Below, piece by piece: positions 1-8,496 of a DNA stretch of 64,000 nucleotides. The DNA is from an uncultured Lachnospiraceae bacterium. Its GTDB lineage: Bacteria; Bacillota; Clostridia; Lachnospirales; Lachnospiraceae. The position numbers were made by a program, and so were the translations under genes. The notes below the pieces were generated by a model. It was given only the letters and a program-made list of their open reading frames with translations. It was not told where the DNA came from and did no database searches. The stretch is from positions 1 through 64,000 of the forward strand of contig CADBCZ010000006.1 of the NCBI GenBank assembly GCA_902793335.1. The letters are read 5' to 3'. Each line of letters starts with the position of its first letter. Positions within the stretch are counted from its first letter, which is position 1.

Positions 1-1
1 C

Positions 2-274
2 AAGATGACAATGAATCGTAAGAATGTGCAGGGAAAGGTAGGTGACATTATGGGAGGAAAGGTATTAGAGTTAGATATAATCAAAGCGCGTCATGAAGGA
101 ATTGAAGAGGGCAGAGCAGAGGGCATGGCATTGGGAAGTGATAAAGAGTTTATCCATAGCGTAGAAAGACTTATGGAATACAGCGATATAACTGCTGCCA
201 AAGCCTGTGAGATGTTAGGTAGACCCATTGATGAATATGAGGAAGCTAAGAAGAAGATGCTTGTAAATGTGTGA
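2..274 (+). CDS. C-terminal part of an Rpn-family (PD-(D/E)XK nuclease/transposase-like) protein, cut by the window edge
   Basis: The reading frame is open from the first bases of the window and ends at TGA 272-274. The visible 89-90 residues are charged and include the segment GIEEGRAEGMALG followed by a helical tail. This Glu/Gly/Arg spacer is typical of the C-terminus of Rpn-type recombination-promoting nucleases, which often carry GxxEGxxEG repeats after the catalytic domain. The catalytic part would lie upstream and is not visible, so the family call is an inference from the tail alone. It may also be a decayed fragment. Confidence 0.5.
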   Translation, partial: KMTMNRKNVQGKVGDIMGGKVLELDIIKARHEGIEEGRAEGMALGSDKEFIHSVERLMEYSDITAAKACEMLGRPIDEYEEAKKKMLVNV

Positions 275-310
275 GTGCCTTGGGATGGTTTTTGTGTATT
301 AAACTCCTTC

Positions 311-339
311 TTGACCTACTATCGCTGTGGCGATATAAT
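311..339 (+). promoter_or_regulatory. promoter of the DUF3990/XRE pair
   Basis: TTGACC at 311-316 and a perfect TATAAT at 334-339 are separated by exactly 17 bp. Transcription would begin near 346, so an ATG at 348 would be leaderless. This supports the TTG start at 369, which has a GGGGGTG ribosome site just upstream. Confidence 0.6.
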
Positions 340-368
340 ATGATCGAATGAGTACTGGGGGTGTTTTT

Positions 369-1040
369 TTGATTGTATATCATGGTTCAGATCATATAAT
401 TGAAGTTCCTGTTTATAATGGTAGCAAACGCACTAATGAGTACGGTTATGGTTTCTACACAACCGAAAGTCTCGAACTTGCCAAAGAATGGGCATGTTCC
501 GATAATACGAATGGATTTGCCAATTCATATGAGGTTGAACTTAGTGGACTTAATATATTGAATCTTAATGCTCCGGAATATAACATCCTTAACTGGTTAG
601 CTATCCTTACAAAATATAGATCCTATTGGCAAAAGACCAGTATTGCTGAAGAAGCCAAGAATTATTTGCAACAACATTTCTTTGTTGATCCTACACCTTA
701 CGATGTAATTATTGGATATAGGGCTGATGACTCGTACTTCTCATTTGTCCAGGATTTTGTTGCAGGAACCATCTCTCTTTCAAAGTTGTCTGAGGCAATG
801 CGTCTTGGAAAACTAGGAGAACAGATAGTATTCAAAAGTAAAGAAGCATTTTCACGTATCAGATTTATAGAAGCAGAACCTGTCGATGCAACTACTTACT
901 ATGAAAAGAAAAGTGACAGAGACAGAGATGCCAGACGACAATACCGCATAACCAGACAAGAAGCGGACAATATTAACGATATATTTATGATTGATATTAT
1001 GAGAGAAGGGATTGAAAATGGAGATTCGCGCCTACGATGA
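369..1040 (+). CDS. DUF3990-domain protein, putative ADP-ribosyltransferase-like toxin
   Basis: About 223 residues from the TTG start at 369; an in-frame ATG exists at 348 but would be almost leaderless. The N-terminus reads IVYHGSDHIIEVP and is followed by YGYGFYTTESLELAKEWA. The YHGS...G.GFYTT pattern is typical of DUF3990 proteins, whose fold is related to ADP-ribosyltransferases (family knowledge). The 3' end overlaps the next gene, an XRE-type protein, by 23 bp, so the two are translationally coupled in toxin-first order. I infer a toxin-antitoxin module; no catalytic activity can be shown from sequence alone. There is no signal peptide, so it should be cytosolic. Confidence 0.7.
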   Translation: MIVYHGSDHIIEVPVYNGSKRTNEYGYGFYTTESLELAKEWACSDNTNGFANSYEVELSGLNILNLNAPEYNILNWLAILTKYRSYWQKTSIAEEAKNYLQQHFFVDPTPYDVIIGYRADDSYFSFVQDFVAGTISLSKLSEAMRLGKLGEQIVFKSKEAFSRIRFIEAEPVDATTYYEKKSDRDRDARRQYRITRQEADNINDIFMIDIMREGIENGDSRLR

Positions 1041-1656
1041 AATATATATTGGCTCTGCTCAATATATCTTAGGACACGCTGTGGACTTTGCTGTAATGTC
1101 TTTGAATATCAGTCCGGATATGTTTGGAAACGTGTTTGCAACATCTTCGGTTTCTACGCAATTTGCCAACGGTAATCCTCGTTATGTTGCTGGTATGAAC
1201 GGTTGTGAACTTGCCAGATGTGTTCTTGAAGAAACACATATGACATTTACCGATACTGAAGATGTAATGTATCTAGATAAATCGCCGGAATATTGGGCAG
1301 GCTGGGTACTGGCATTTTATCAATGGTACACCAATCGATCTTTCATGGAAATTCTTGGTGCTGTTCCACTTTCGCAAATCATATCGATGTATTCGGTATA
1401 TCATGAGATGGATATTCTTCGATTTGTCGAGCACATGGATGAACTTTTACATGAAGCAAATCCATATACTCGTCTTAAAACCAGACGTTTAAACAATGGA
1501 ATGTCGCAATCAGAACTTGCATCAGAATCGGGGGTCGCACTACGCCAGATTCAGCTTTTTGAACAGAGGAGGCGTAATATTAATAACGCAGCGGCTATAA
1601 CGCTTTTACAATTGAGCAAAGCTCTACACTGTCATATAGAGGATTTGATGGATTAA
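1018..1656 (+). CDS. XRE-family helix-turn-helix protein, probable antitoxin of the DUF3990 pair
   Basis: 213 residues. I chose ATG 1018 because GAGAGAAGGG lies about 8 bp upstream; a TTG two codons earlier is less likely. The last ~65 residues form a Cro/C1-type HTH (RLKTRRLNNGMSQSELASES, then SGVALRQIQLFEQRRRN). The first ~145 residues are a separate domain without a known motif, a layout I associate with antitoxin partners of DUF3990 proteins. It starts inside the end of the toxin-like gene, so both are made from one transcript. Autoregulation of the promoter at 311-339 is likely by analogy with other HTH antitoxins. Confidence 0.65.
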   Translation: MEIRAYDEIYIGSAQYILGHAVDFAVMSLNISPDMFGNVFATSSVSTQFANGNPRYVAGMNGCELARCVLEETHMTFTDTEDVMYLDKSPEYWAGWVLAFYQWYTNRSFMEILGAVPLSQIISMYSVYHEMDILRFVEHMDELLHEANPYTRLKTRRLNNGMSQSELASESGVALRQIQLFEQRRRNINNAAAITLLQLSKALHCHIEDLMD

Positions 1657-1668
1657 TTGGGAGGAAAT

Positions 1669-1746
1669 ATGATGAAGGGGAAATTTAATGTATGTAGACG
1701 CTTGATGGCAATTCTTAATGAGGGCTATAGACTTGCTCGGAGTTAA
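1669..1746 (+). CDS. possible 25-codon small protein downstream of the toxin-antitoxin pair
   Basis: ATG 1669 (or 1672) follows the strong ribosome site GGGAGGAAA at 1660-1667 and is open for 25 codons to TAA 1744-1746. The peptide begins MMKGKFNVCRRLMAIL and is basic. It starts 12 bp after the XRE gene, so it could be the third gene of that operon. With no homologue recognised it may equally be the remnant of a larger gene. Confidence 0.35.
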   Translation: MMKGKFNVCRRLMAILNEGYRLARS

Positions 1747-1814
1747 AGGAAAGAAACAGAAGATTAAATAAAAACCATAGAAGACCTTGAATTCCTGTAT
1801 GTAGGAATGATACA

Positions 1815-3098
1815 ATGAAAGACAACAATAATTTTATGGAGAGGTTATGGAGGGTAACAGATTTGGATAATAATAATTATATACGTTGTAAAGAGTGTGG
1901 ATGTATTACAGGGATAAAGTTACAGATTGGAAGTCAGGCACAGCATCCTATAGTTGTAACATGCGGGAAGTGCGGTAATTCCATGAAGGGAAAGGCAAGT
2001 ATCGATCACGCGAATGCCGGCTTTAAGTTTGAATTTGAAAATGCAGAAGTGGTTGATGCCGCCTCAGCAGATTACACGGTTGAGTGTTCAGGGGAATTTC
2101 CAACTAAGAAGAGTTGTGAAGTGACAGATGCAGATAAGATGATAAGTTCGCCGCTTGACAGTGTGAAGAATTGTATGAAGAGTGAGCAGTATTATGAACA
2201 GTTTGCACAGACTATTGCGCAGCTTAAGGAAACCGAATCAAAATGGAGTAAGTATCGAAAAATTTTCGAACTGTCTCAAAGCAACAGTCCTGAGTTGATT
2301 TCTGAGATACAGAAGGAGTTCAAGGGTCCGCATTTTCAGTGTCGCAACAGACATGAAACAATACGTGCAGTTCATATGGTTGAATTGCTTGGTTTTTATA
2401 CTTCAATCAGAAAAGATATATTGCAGAATATGCAATTTTCCAATGATATACTGAAGCTTAATTCGTCTCAGATGAAGGATTTTATTGGTTATCTTAATTC
2501 TCATGACGGATATCATTTAGATGAATTGCAGTCTGTTATTTACAGGATATATGATGAATTCATGGAAATTTATCAGAATTTGATTCCTGCGTTATCACTT
2601 CAATATTGCAAGGAAGATGCGTTTGATTTTGAGGAAGACGGAACCACTGCAAGCACCTTGGACAGTGTGAAACAATTCTACATTGATGTGTATGAGGCGC
2701 TTGGAACATTATTGATTATTCCGGTTGGTTTCAACAACATCAAGTACAGAGCAGATTATAATTCTATGAGTCCGGTTGATGATAAAGTATCATCCATGGA
2801 TGATTTTATTGGGCAGGACAAGGCAGCAAGATTTAACTTCTGTTTAGACAGTGAGATTTATACCGGATTCTTAGATGCCAAGGTTAATGCAAAATTGAGA
2901 AAGGCATTGGAAAACAAAGATTATGAATATGATACATTGAAGCAGATGATAACATATGGTGATGAGGATGGGCTTAAGAAATCCACAGAGTATCTTCTTG
3001 AGATGGAAGATGAGGCTATGTGCATGTTTCAGGCAATTCTTGGTATATCAGAGTATATGTATCGTATGAATGAAGCGATATTGATATTTGGCATGTAG
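1815..3098 (+). CDS. unknown protein with an N-terminal zinc ribbon
   Basis: 427 residues, not recognised as a named family. Residues ~25-58 contain CKECG and, ~25 residues on, CGKCG, which together give a four-cysteine zinc ribbon. The remainder is acidic, largely helical and has no membrane segment. Its position next to an Rpn tail and a toxin-antitoxin pair suggests accessory DNA. An AGGA about 8 bp before ATG 1815 supports the start weakly, and ATG 1836 is an alternative. No function is proposed. Confidence 0.6.
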   Translation: MKDNNNFMERLWRVTDLDNNNYIRCKECGCITGIKLQIGSQAQHPIVVTCGKCGNSMKGKASIDHANAGFKFEFENAEVVDAASADYTVECSGEFPTKKSCEVTDADKMISSPLDSVKNCMKSEQYYEQFAQTIAQLKETESKWSKYRKIFELSQSNSPELISEIQKEFKGPHFQCRNRHETIRAVHMVELLGFYTSIRKDILQNMQFSNDILKLNSSQMKDFIGYLNSHDGYHLDELQSVIYRIYDEFMEIYQNLIPALSLQYCKEDAFDFEEDGTTASTLDSVKQFYIDVYEALGTLLIIPVGFNNIKYRADYNSMSPVDDKVSSMDDFIGQDKAARFNFCLDSEIYTGFLDAKVNAKLRKALENKDYEYDTLKQMITYGDEDGLKKSTEYLLEMEDEAMCMFQAILGISEYMYRMNEAILIFGM

Positions 3099-3248
3099 AA
3101 ACTGATCAGACTCAATGAAAGATGAAAATGACCGCAGTCAAGGGATGCTCATATGGTGAAAATGGGATAGAGCGCGTTTCCTCAACTACGGCCGATGAAT
3201 TAATGCGTGTTTTATTATAACAAAGATTTTCAGGAATTCAATATTTTT

Positions 3249-3280
3249 CATTCGACAATAATCGACACTAATGTCGAATG
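3249..3280. repeat. inverted repeat in the 3.1-3.39 kb gene-free stretch
   Basis: CATTCGACA at 3249-3257 is repeated inverted as TGTCGAATG at 3272-3280, with further TCGACA/TGTCGA symmetry inside. It lies about 110 bp before the GIY-YIG gene. It could be an operator or the end of a decayed element. I see nothing else in 3099-3392. Confidence 0.4.
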
Positions 3281-3392
3281 TGTGATCAGGGTGAGCAAGA
3301 AATATTTGGTAGCAAGTTCGGAGGCGATATGTTAAACTGTACTAGGATGTGAAAAGTTTAATTATTTCGGTACATAAGGAGCCGGAAACGCG

Positions 3393-3641
3393 ATGAAAGA
3401 TAAAGCATATACATATATGGTTGAGTGCTCGGATGGAACCTTATATACCGGATGGACATTTGATTTACAGAAAAGGATTAATGCTCATAACAGTGGGAAG
3501 GGAGCGAAATATACCCGATCCAGACGCCCTGTCAAGCTGGTTTATTATGAGACTTTTGATAGCAAATCGGAAGCTATGAAAAGAGAGATTGAAATCAAAA
3601 AGCTGAAGCGAAAAGACAAACTGAAGCTTAAAGTCTATTGA
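3393..3641 (+). CDS. GIY-YIG domain protein, UPF0213/YhbQ-like
   Basis: 82 residues, the usual size of this family. The motif appears as [15 protein letters not shown], where the GIY and YIG strands read YMV and YTG, followed by [22 protein letters not shown], the conserved helix and basic loop. The C-terminus is lysine-rich. The family is a single-domain nuclease-like fold whose cellular role is poorly defined; DNA repair or recombination has been suggested. AAGGAG lies ~11 bp before ATG 3393. It stands alone, 21 bp before the end of the pilT leader. Confidence 0.85.
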   Translation: MKDKAYTYMVECSDGTLYTGWTFDLQKRINAHNSGKGAKYTRSRRPVKLVYYETFDSKSEAMKREIEIKKLKRKDKLKLKVY

Positions 3642-3716
3642 ATTTTTATATAACAAGAAATTTTGGTACGGTTAACAGGTTGTTTTGTTTGTGTTGGAGA
3701 GAGGTTATTTACAGAT

Positions 3717-4778
3717 ATGAAAAAGATAGATATGATTATACAGTTTTCGGAGAAGAGTAACTGTTCTGATATTCATATTACGGCAGGAAGCGGAATTGTC
3801 GGAAGGCATTACGGAGTGTTAAGACGGTTAGAGAATCCATATTCGGAAGAGGAATTAAATGAGATTATTTTGTCTATGATTTCCAATGAGGAGGATTTGA
3901 AAAGCTATATAGCGGGAAGAGATTTGGATTTCGCTTATCAGTCTGAGGTTGGTTTACGTTGTCGTGTCAACCTCTATCACCAGAAGGGAAAGTTTGTGGC
4001 GAGTCTGCGTATCATGGGTGCGAGGATTCCGAAGTTGGAGGATATGGCACTTCCGCAGGATACACTTATTTCTCTTGCAGAACAACCAAGAGGTCTGGTG
4101 CTTGTAACGGGACCTACAGGCTCAGGAAAATCTACTACCCTTGCGGCCATGATTGATTACATAAATAGAAATCGTGCAGAGCATATTATTACTGTGGAGG
4201 ATCCTACAGAGTTTGTATATACCGAGGACAAGTCTATGATTCACCAAAGGGAGATAGGTACGGATGTTGAGAGCTTTGCATCGGCGCTGCGTTCTGCACT
4301 TCGTGAGGACCCTGATATCATATTGTTGGGAGAGATGCGTGACTACGAGACTATTTCGGCGGCTATAACAGCGGCTGAGACAGGGCATTTGGTATTTGGA
4401 ACGCTTCACACAATTTCAGCTGCTGAATCTATCGGACGTATTATCGATGTATTTCCACCTCACTCGCAGAATCAGATTCGTACCCAGTTGGCGGCAGTGC
4501 TCCGCGGAGTTGTATCTCAACAGCTCTTACCGAGAAAGGATGGCGACGGACGAATTGCGGCAACAGAGATATTAGTTGGTAATGACGCGGTTGCCAATAT
4601 GATAAGACAGGACAAGACTCATCAGTTAGAGACTGCAATGCAGTCGGGACAGGCGGTTGGAATGCATACGTTAAACATGGATCTTGCGCGTTTGGTACAG
4701 GAGGGGCTTATAACAGAGGAAGTTGCAAAGAAATGCTCCCCTACTCTTAATATTAAGCCTGAACAAAGTCAAATTTAA
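3717..4778 (+). CDS. pilT: PilT-type twitching-motility ATPase
   Basis: 353 residues from ATG 3717, chosen because GGAGAGAGG lies ~12 bp upstream; the frame itself opens earlier with a TTG. The N-terminal domain carries CSDIHIT, the PilT/GspE N-domain hallmark. The RecA-like domain has Walker A GPTGSGKST (~residue 133), an Asp box, Walker B DPDIILLGEMRD, the His box GHLVFGTLHT and AAVLRGVVSQQLLPR near the end. PilT hexamers power retraction of type IV pili at the inner face of the membrane. No other pilus gene is in the window, so its pilus must be encoded elsewhere. It is 20 bp upstream of the sugar transferase and probably co-transcribed with it. Confidence 0.9.
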   Translation: MKKIDMIIQFSEKSNCSDIHITAGSGIVGRHYGVLRRLENPYSEEELNEIILSMISNEEDLKSYIAGRDLDFAYQSEVGLRCRVNLYHQKGKFVASLRIMGARIPKLEDMALPQDTLISLAEQPRGLVLVTGPTGSGKSTTLAAMIDYINRNRAEHIITVEDPTEFVYTEDKSMIHQREIGTDVESFASALRSALREDPDIILLGEMRDYETISAAITAAETGHLVFGTLHTISAAESIGRIIDVFPPHSQNQIRTQLAAVLRGVVSQQLLPRKDGDGRIAATEILVGNDAVANMIRQDKTHQLETAMQSGQAVGMHTLNMDLARLVQEGLITEEVAKKCSPTLNIKPEQSQI

Positions 4779-4798
4779 AATTGTGAAGGATTATGCAT

Positions 4799-6169
4799 AT
4801 GTCAAAGAAATTAATCAAGCAAATGATTCGTAATATATATATGCTTTTGAGCCTGGCAATGGCATTTTGCTCGGCAATCTGGCTCTGGTACTGGAATGTC
4901 GGAGTAGGCTGGGACAAAGGCTATTTTGGCGGACGAACTCTTGTGACGGTAGGGGTCTTGTATTCTATCGTTTACTTTTCGTTTTCCAAGATGTATAAGG
5001 CACACAAAATCGGTGCTTATCATCTCATGGAGTTGTCATTTTCTCAGATGCTTTCTTACGGAATCAGCGATGCTGTACTTTTGGTCGCTGCTTTCTTCTG
5101 GTTCCATAATTTCCAAAGAATAGATATAAGGTTGTTTATACTGGCGTTTTTTATCCAGAATTTAATTATAACGCTGGTAACATTTTTCATGAATCGTCTC
5201 CATGCCAAATTTGACGAGCCGCACAGGGTAGCTATAATCTACGGTGACGAGTCTTATCCGCTTTTGGTGGAGAAAATGAAAGCTTATCCCTATAGATATC
5301 GTATAATGGGTTGTATTGATCAGAATTCGAACAGAAGGGATATGTATAAAATACTCAACAGATGTCACGATATCTATCTATACAAGGTGGATGTTGCGCT
5401 ACGCGAGGAGATTCTGTTATTCTGCGAGTACAGACATATAGATATTCATTTTTCCATAGGTATTGAGGATATAAATGTGCGCGGGTGCGAGGTCTCGACC
5501 TTCTTTGATACCCCGTTTTTGAGAAACCGCAGAACGGATGTTGTATGGTATTATCCGATTGTGAAGAGACTTGCGGACATTTTTCTGTCGTTGCTTGCCC
5601 TTATCATTTCTGCACCATTTATGATAATTACTGCGATTGCAATAAAGTTAGAGGATGGCGGTAGCGTATTATATCTTCAGAAAAGATTGACCAGGGATAA
5701 TAAGTCATTTTATATATACAAGTTCAGGAGTATGCGTGAGAATTCCGAAAAAAGCGCACGACTTGCCGAAGCGGGCGACAAGAGAATCACAAAGGTTGGC
5801 CGTGTGATAAGAAGATTCCGTATCGATGAGATACCGCAGTTATTTAATATCTTAAAGGGTGATATGACTATAGTGGGTCCAAGACCTGAACGCCCTGAGA
5901 TTGCGAAAGAATATGAGGAGATTCTGCCTGAGTTTGCAATGCGACTTAAAGTAAAAGCAGGCCTAACAGGCTATGCCCAGGTGTACGGAAAATATAACAC
6001 TACACCTGAGGATAAGCTTAAGTTAGACCTGATATATATATCGCAAAGATCGTTGATGATGGATCTTCAGATAATGTTCTATACCGTTAAGATACTGTTC
6101 CTTCCGGAAAGTACCGAGGGGGTCAGTGCCGACCAGTTGACCGCAGTCAAAAATCCTGGCGGTAAATAG
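4799..6169 (+). CDS. exopolysaccharide polyprenyl-phosphate sugar-1-phosphate transferase
   Basis: 457 residues from ATG 4799; GAAGGA at 4785-4790 fits this start better than ATG 4793, two codons upstream. The N-terminal half has four to five hydrophobic segments and a Rossmann-like region (VAIIYGDE, ~145-153). One more membrane helix (~255-280) precedes the catalytic bacterial sugar transferase domain: YIYKFRSM, FRIDEIPQLFNILKGDM, VGPRPERPE and GLTGYAQVYGKYN. Enzymes of this type move a sugar-1-phosphate from a nucleotide sugar to undecaprenyl phosphate, starting exopolysaccharide or glycan repeat synthesis. The sugar cannot be read from sequence. Confidence 0.88.
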   Translation: MSKKLIKQMIRNIYMLLSLAMAFCSAIWLWYWNVGVGWDKGYFGGRTLVTVGVLYSIVYFSFSKMYKAHKIGAYHLMELSFSQMLSYGISDAVLLVAAFFWFHNFQRIDIRLFILAFFIQNLIITLVTFFMNRLHAKFDEPHRVAIIYGDESYPLLVEKMKAYPYRYRIMGCIDQNSNRRDMYKILNRCHDIYLYKVDVALREEILLFCEYRHIDIHFSIGIEDINVRGCEVSTFFDTPFLRNRRTDVVWYYPIVKRLADIFLSLLALIISAPFMIITAIAIKLEDGGSVLYLQKRLTRDNKSFYIYKFRSMRENSEKSARLAEAGDKRITKVGRVIRRFRIDEIPQLFNILKGDMTIVGPRPERPEIAKEYEEILPEFAMRLKVKAGLTGYAQVYGKYNTTPEDKLKLDLIYISQRSLMMDLQIMFYTVKILFLPESTEGVSADQLTAVKNPGGK

Positions 6170-6174
6170 AGTTT

Positions 6175-6564
6175 TCAGTGATCGTAATCATCATCATAAT
6201 CGTCATCAAGGTCATGATGATCGCTCATGAATTCTCTGTTGGTAACTCTCTTGGTATCACGCTGCTTCTCAACCAGTTCTGAAAGCTGTTCTTTAACTTC
6301 CTTAGGGTTCTTGATGCTTAAGATGTCAAAATCCTTCATGCTTTTGTCTGCAGAGCAGCAATGGATTGTTCCCACACCGAATAATCTCTGTCCGAAACTG
6401 CGGCTTAAAGACACATCCATAATTCTGTATAATCTTACTTCATCTTCCTTCTTATTGAGAAAACCCTGTTCGATAAAAAGTCTTTCTTCCGTCATGCTGT
6501 ATTTTGTAAAAGAAAGTGGTAACCCGAATAAAGTTCTCTTTCTGTCGCTCCATAAATATTCCAT
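6175..6564 (-). CDS. bacterial PH-domain (YdbS-like) small protein
   Basis: 129 residues from the ATG at 6562-6564, chosen because GGAGG sits 5 bp before it; the open frame extends 12 codons further up. The pattern YSMTEERLFIEQGFLNKKEDEVRLYRI followed by DVSLSRSFGQRLFGVGTI matches the core of bacterial PH-like domains, where a strand-turn-strand unit with a polar face is followed by the F/R-rich segment. A lysine/glutamate helix and an Asp/His tail (DDDYDDDYDH) follow. There is no membrane helix. It converges on the sugar transferase with 5 bp between stops. Confidence 0.6.
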   Translation of the reverse strand: MEYLWSDRKRTLFGLPLSFTKYSMTEERLFIEQGFLNKKEDEVRLYRIMDVSLSRSFGQRLFGVGTIHCCSADKSMKDFDILSIKNPKEVKEQLSELVEKQRDTKRVTNREFMSDHHDLDDDYDDDYDH

Positions 6565-6675
6565 AATATCCTCCATTCTCTGTTTCGATAATATATGCAT
6601 TCATAATACTCTAAATTGAATACAAATTCAACTATAAGCAGCTAAATTGTTCAGCATTTATCCGCATTTTTAACA

Positions 6676-6704
6676 TTGCTTATTTACATAAATATCTGTA
6701 TAAT
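6676..6704 (+). promoter_or_regulatory. promoter of the secreted amidase gene
   Basis: TTGCTT at 6676-6681 and TATAAT at 6699-6704 with a 17-bp spacer; the gene starts at 6762 after AAGGAGATAAATA. Confidence 0.6.
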
Positions 6705-6761
6705 GTAGGATGTGCGTTTTTGTATGATAATAGTAGGAAAAAGAAAACAAGGAGATAAATA

Positions 6762-8360
6762 ATGTTAAGAAAACATATTAACTGTAAAACCGTCGTTTTG
6801 TCTTCCTGTATGCTGATAGGTGCTTTGTTATCATTTAATAAAGCCACAGTATCGGCGACAGCGACTACACAGGAACAGACTCAGACTACCACGACAACTA
6901 CGACTGCTGCAACAACGACAGTGCAGACTGTAAACGGAATGTTAAGCACCGGTTTATCACCCGCGCAGTCGAAGGTTTTAGTTATCGATCCGGGACATTG
7001 TAAGTCCCATCCGGGGGCAGCCTCACATGGTCTTAAGGAAGAGGATGTTGTTCTTGATATTTCACAGGCGGCATATGATGAATTGTTAGAGTATGGAGAC
7101 ATTACGGTCTACATGACTAGAGAGGACGGAGGCTGTTGTACACATCTTGGATGTGGAAGCAGTTGCCTGTATGCAAGAAGTAATTATGCGCAGAAGTTAG
7201 ACGCGGATTTTCTTTTGAGTGTCCATATAAATGCGGGCTATTCAAGCGGCGCGAATGCTTTGGTTGCATACAATTCAGGTTATCACGACAGTGTAAGAGT
7301 TGAGACACAGGCATTTGGAAGGATTGCACTTCGTGAGCTTAAGAAATTAGGAATTGTCAACAAGGGATTTCTTTTAAGAAAATCAGGTGCCGGAAACAGA
7401 TATCCTAACGGAAAACTTTGCGATTATTATGCGCTTGTAAGACGCGGTGTGGTTGATCAGATTCCATCAGTCATAATGGAACATGGTTATGTGACCAGCT
7501 CTTCTGACTGTAAGAAGTTTTTTAAGACCAAGGCTAAGAGAGATAAGGTCGGAGTGGCAGATGCAAATGCTATAATAAGTTATTTCGGTCTTTCCAAAAA
7601 GACAATTGAGGGTGAAATGGTTACGGAGAACGGCTCTACATTCTTCAAGGATACAACCGGTAACAAGGTCTGCGGATGGGTTAAACATGATGGAGACTGG
7701 TATTACTTTGATGAAACTACAGGACATATGAAAACCGGATTTTTGGAGCAGGGCGATAATACTTATTATTTAAGTCCCGGAACAGGTGAGATGGCGGTAG
7801 GTGCATTTAAGACTGAGGGCAATGAGTATATGGCAAAAGGTAATGGAACCTTGGTCAAGGGTGCGATGCATACAGACGGAGTGGGAACTTATCTCTATGA
7901 TGTTGCAGGTAGAAAACTTGGTAATGGTTTCCATACTCTTAATAACGATACTTATTATGTAGTGAGTAGTAAAAAGGTTGCCCGCGGACTTACCAAGATT
8001 AGCGGCAAGTATTACGGTTTTGATTCCCAGAGCGGAAAAATGTTATATGGTGTCCAGACTTTGGGAGGAAAGAATTATTACTTTGATCCACAGACAGGTG
8101 TTGCCGCAAGAAATCAGATGATTCAGGTTGAAGATGAGACATACTATTATGGCAAAAAGGCGGCAGAGCAGACCGGATGGGTTAAATATAAAGGTGCAAA
8201 GTATTATTTTGACAAGTATTCGGCAGAGATGATAAAGGGCTGGAAGAAGATTAAGGGCAAGTATTACTACTTTGATGAAGAGACCGGCAAGATGGCAAAG
8301 AGTACCTGGATAGGCAACTATTATGTCAATAAGAAAGGTGTCAGAACCAAGAAGAGATAA
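6762..8360 (+). CDS. secreted N-acetylmuramoyl-L-alanine amidase (Amidase_3) with cell-wall-binding repeats
   Basis: 532 residues. A signal peptide covers ~1-33, followed by a Thr/Gln-rich linker. The amidase domain (~70-275) shows LVIDPGHCKSHPGA, the Glu of LKEEDVVLD, LSVHINAG and IMEHGYVT, supplying the two zinc histidines and catalytic glutamates of the AmiC/CwlD group, which cleaves the MurNAc-L-Ala bond. From ~290 on, about eight repeats of the type GWVKHDGDWYYFDETTG resemble choline/glucan-binding repeats, rich in Tyr, Trp and Gly. The protein should act in the wall and anchor non-covalently to wall polymers. It has its own promoter. Confidence 0.9.
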   Translation: MLRKHINCKTVVLSSCMLIGALLSFNKATVSATATTQEQTQTTTTTTTAATTTVQTVNGMLSTGLSPAQSKVLVIDPGHCKSHPGAASHGLKEEDVVLDISQAAYDELLEYGDITVYMTREDGGCCTHLGCGSSCLYARSNYAQKLDADFLLSVHINAGYSSGANALVAYNSGYHDSVRVETQAFGRIALRELKKLGIVNKGFLLRKSGAGNRYPNGKLCDYYALVRRGVVDQIPSVIMEHGYVTSSSDCKKFFKTKAKRDKVGVADANAIISYFGLSKKTIEGEMVTENGSTFFKDTTGNKVCGWVKHDGDWYYFDETTGHMKTGFLEQGDNTYYLSPGTGEMAVGAFKTEGNEYMAKGNGTLVKGAMHTDGVGTYLYDVAGRKLGNGFHTLNNDTYYVVSSKKVARGLTKISGKYYGFDSQSGKMLYGVQTLGGKNYYFDPQTGVAARNQMIQVEDETYYYGKKAAEQTGWVKYKGAKYYFDKYSAEMIKGWKKIKGKYYYFDEETGKMAKSTWIGNYYVNKKGVRTKKR

Positions 8361-8427
8361 TGGTGTTTAGAGGGTTAAATGAAGGTTCCAGAGGGTTGCC
8401 GGATTTGTTGCAAACGCAAATAAAAAC

Positions 8428-8456
8428 TTGTAAAATGACCGTTTTTTTGGTAAAAT
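8428..8456 (+). promoter_or_regulatory. promoter of glgP
   Basis: TTGTAA at 8428-8433 and TAAAAT at 8451-8456, spaced 17 bp; AAGGAGG precedes the ATG at 8497. Confidence 0.55.
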
Positions 8457-8496
8457 AGACGATGGATATTGTATATTTCAAGGAGGGTTTATTAAG

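Noticed and set aside
6227-6619. 130-codon plus-strand frame opposite the PH-domain gene
   Set aside because: Shadow of the minus-strand gene, which has a better ribosome site and a recognisable domain pattern.
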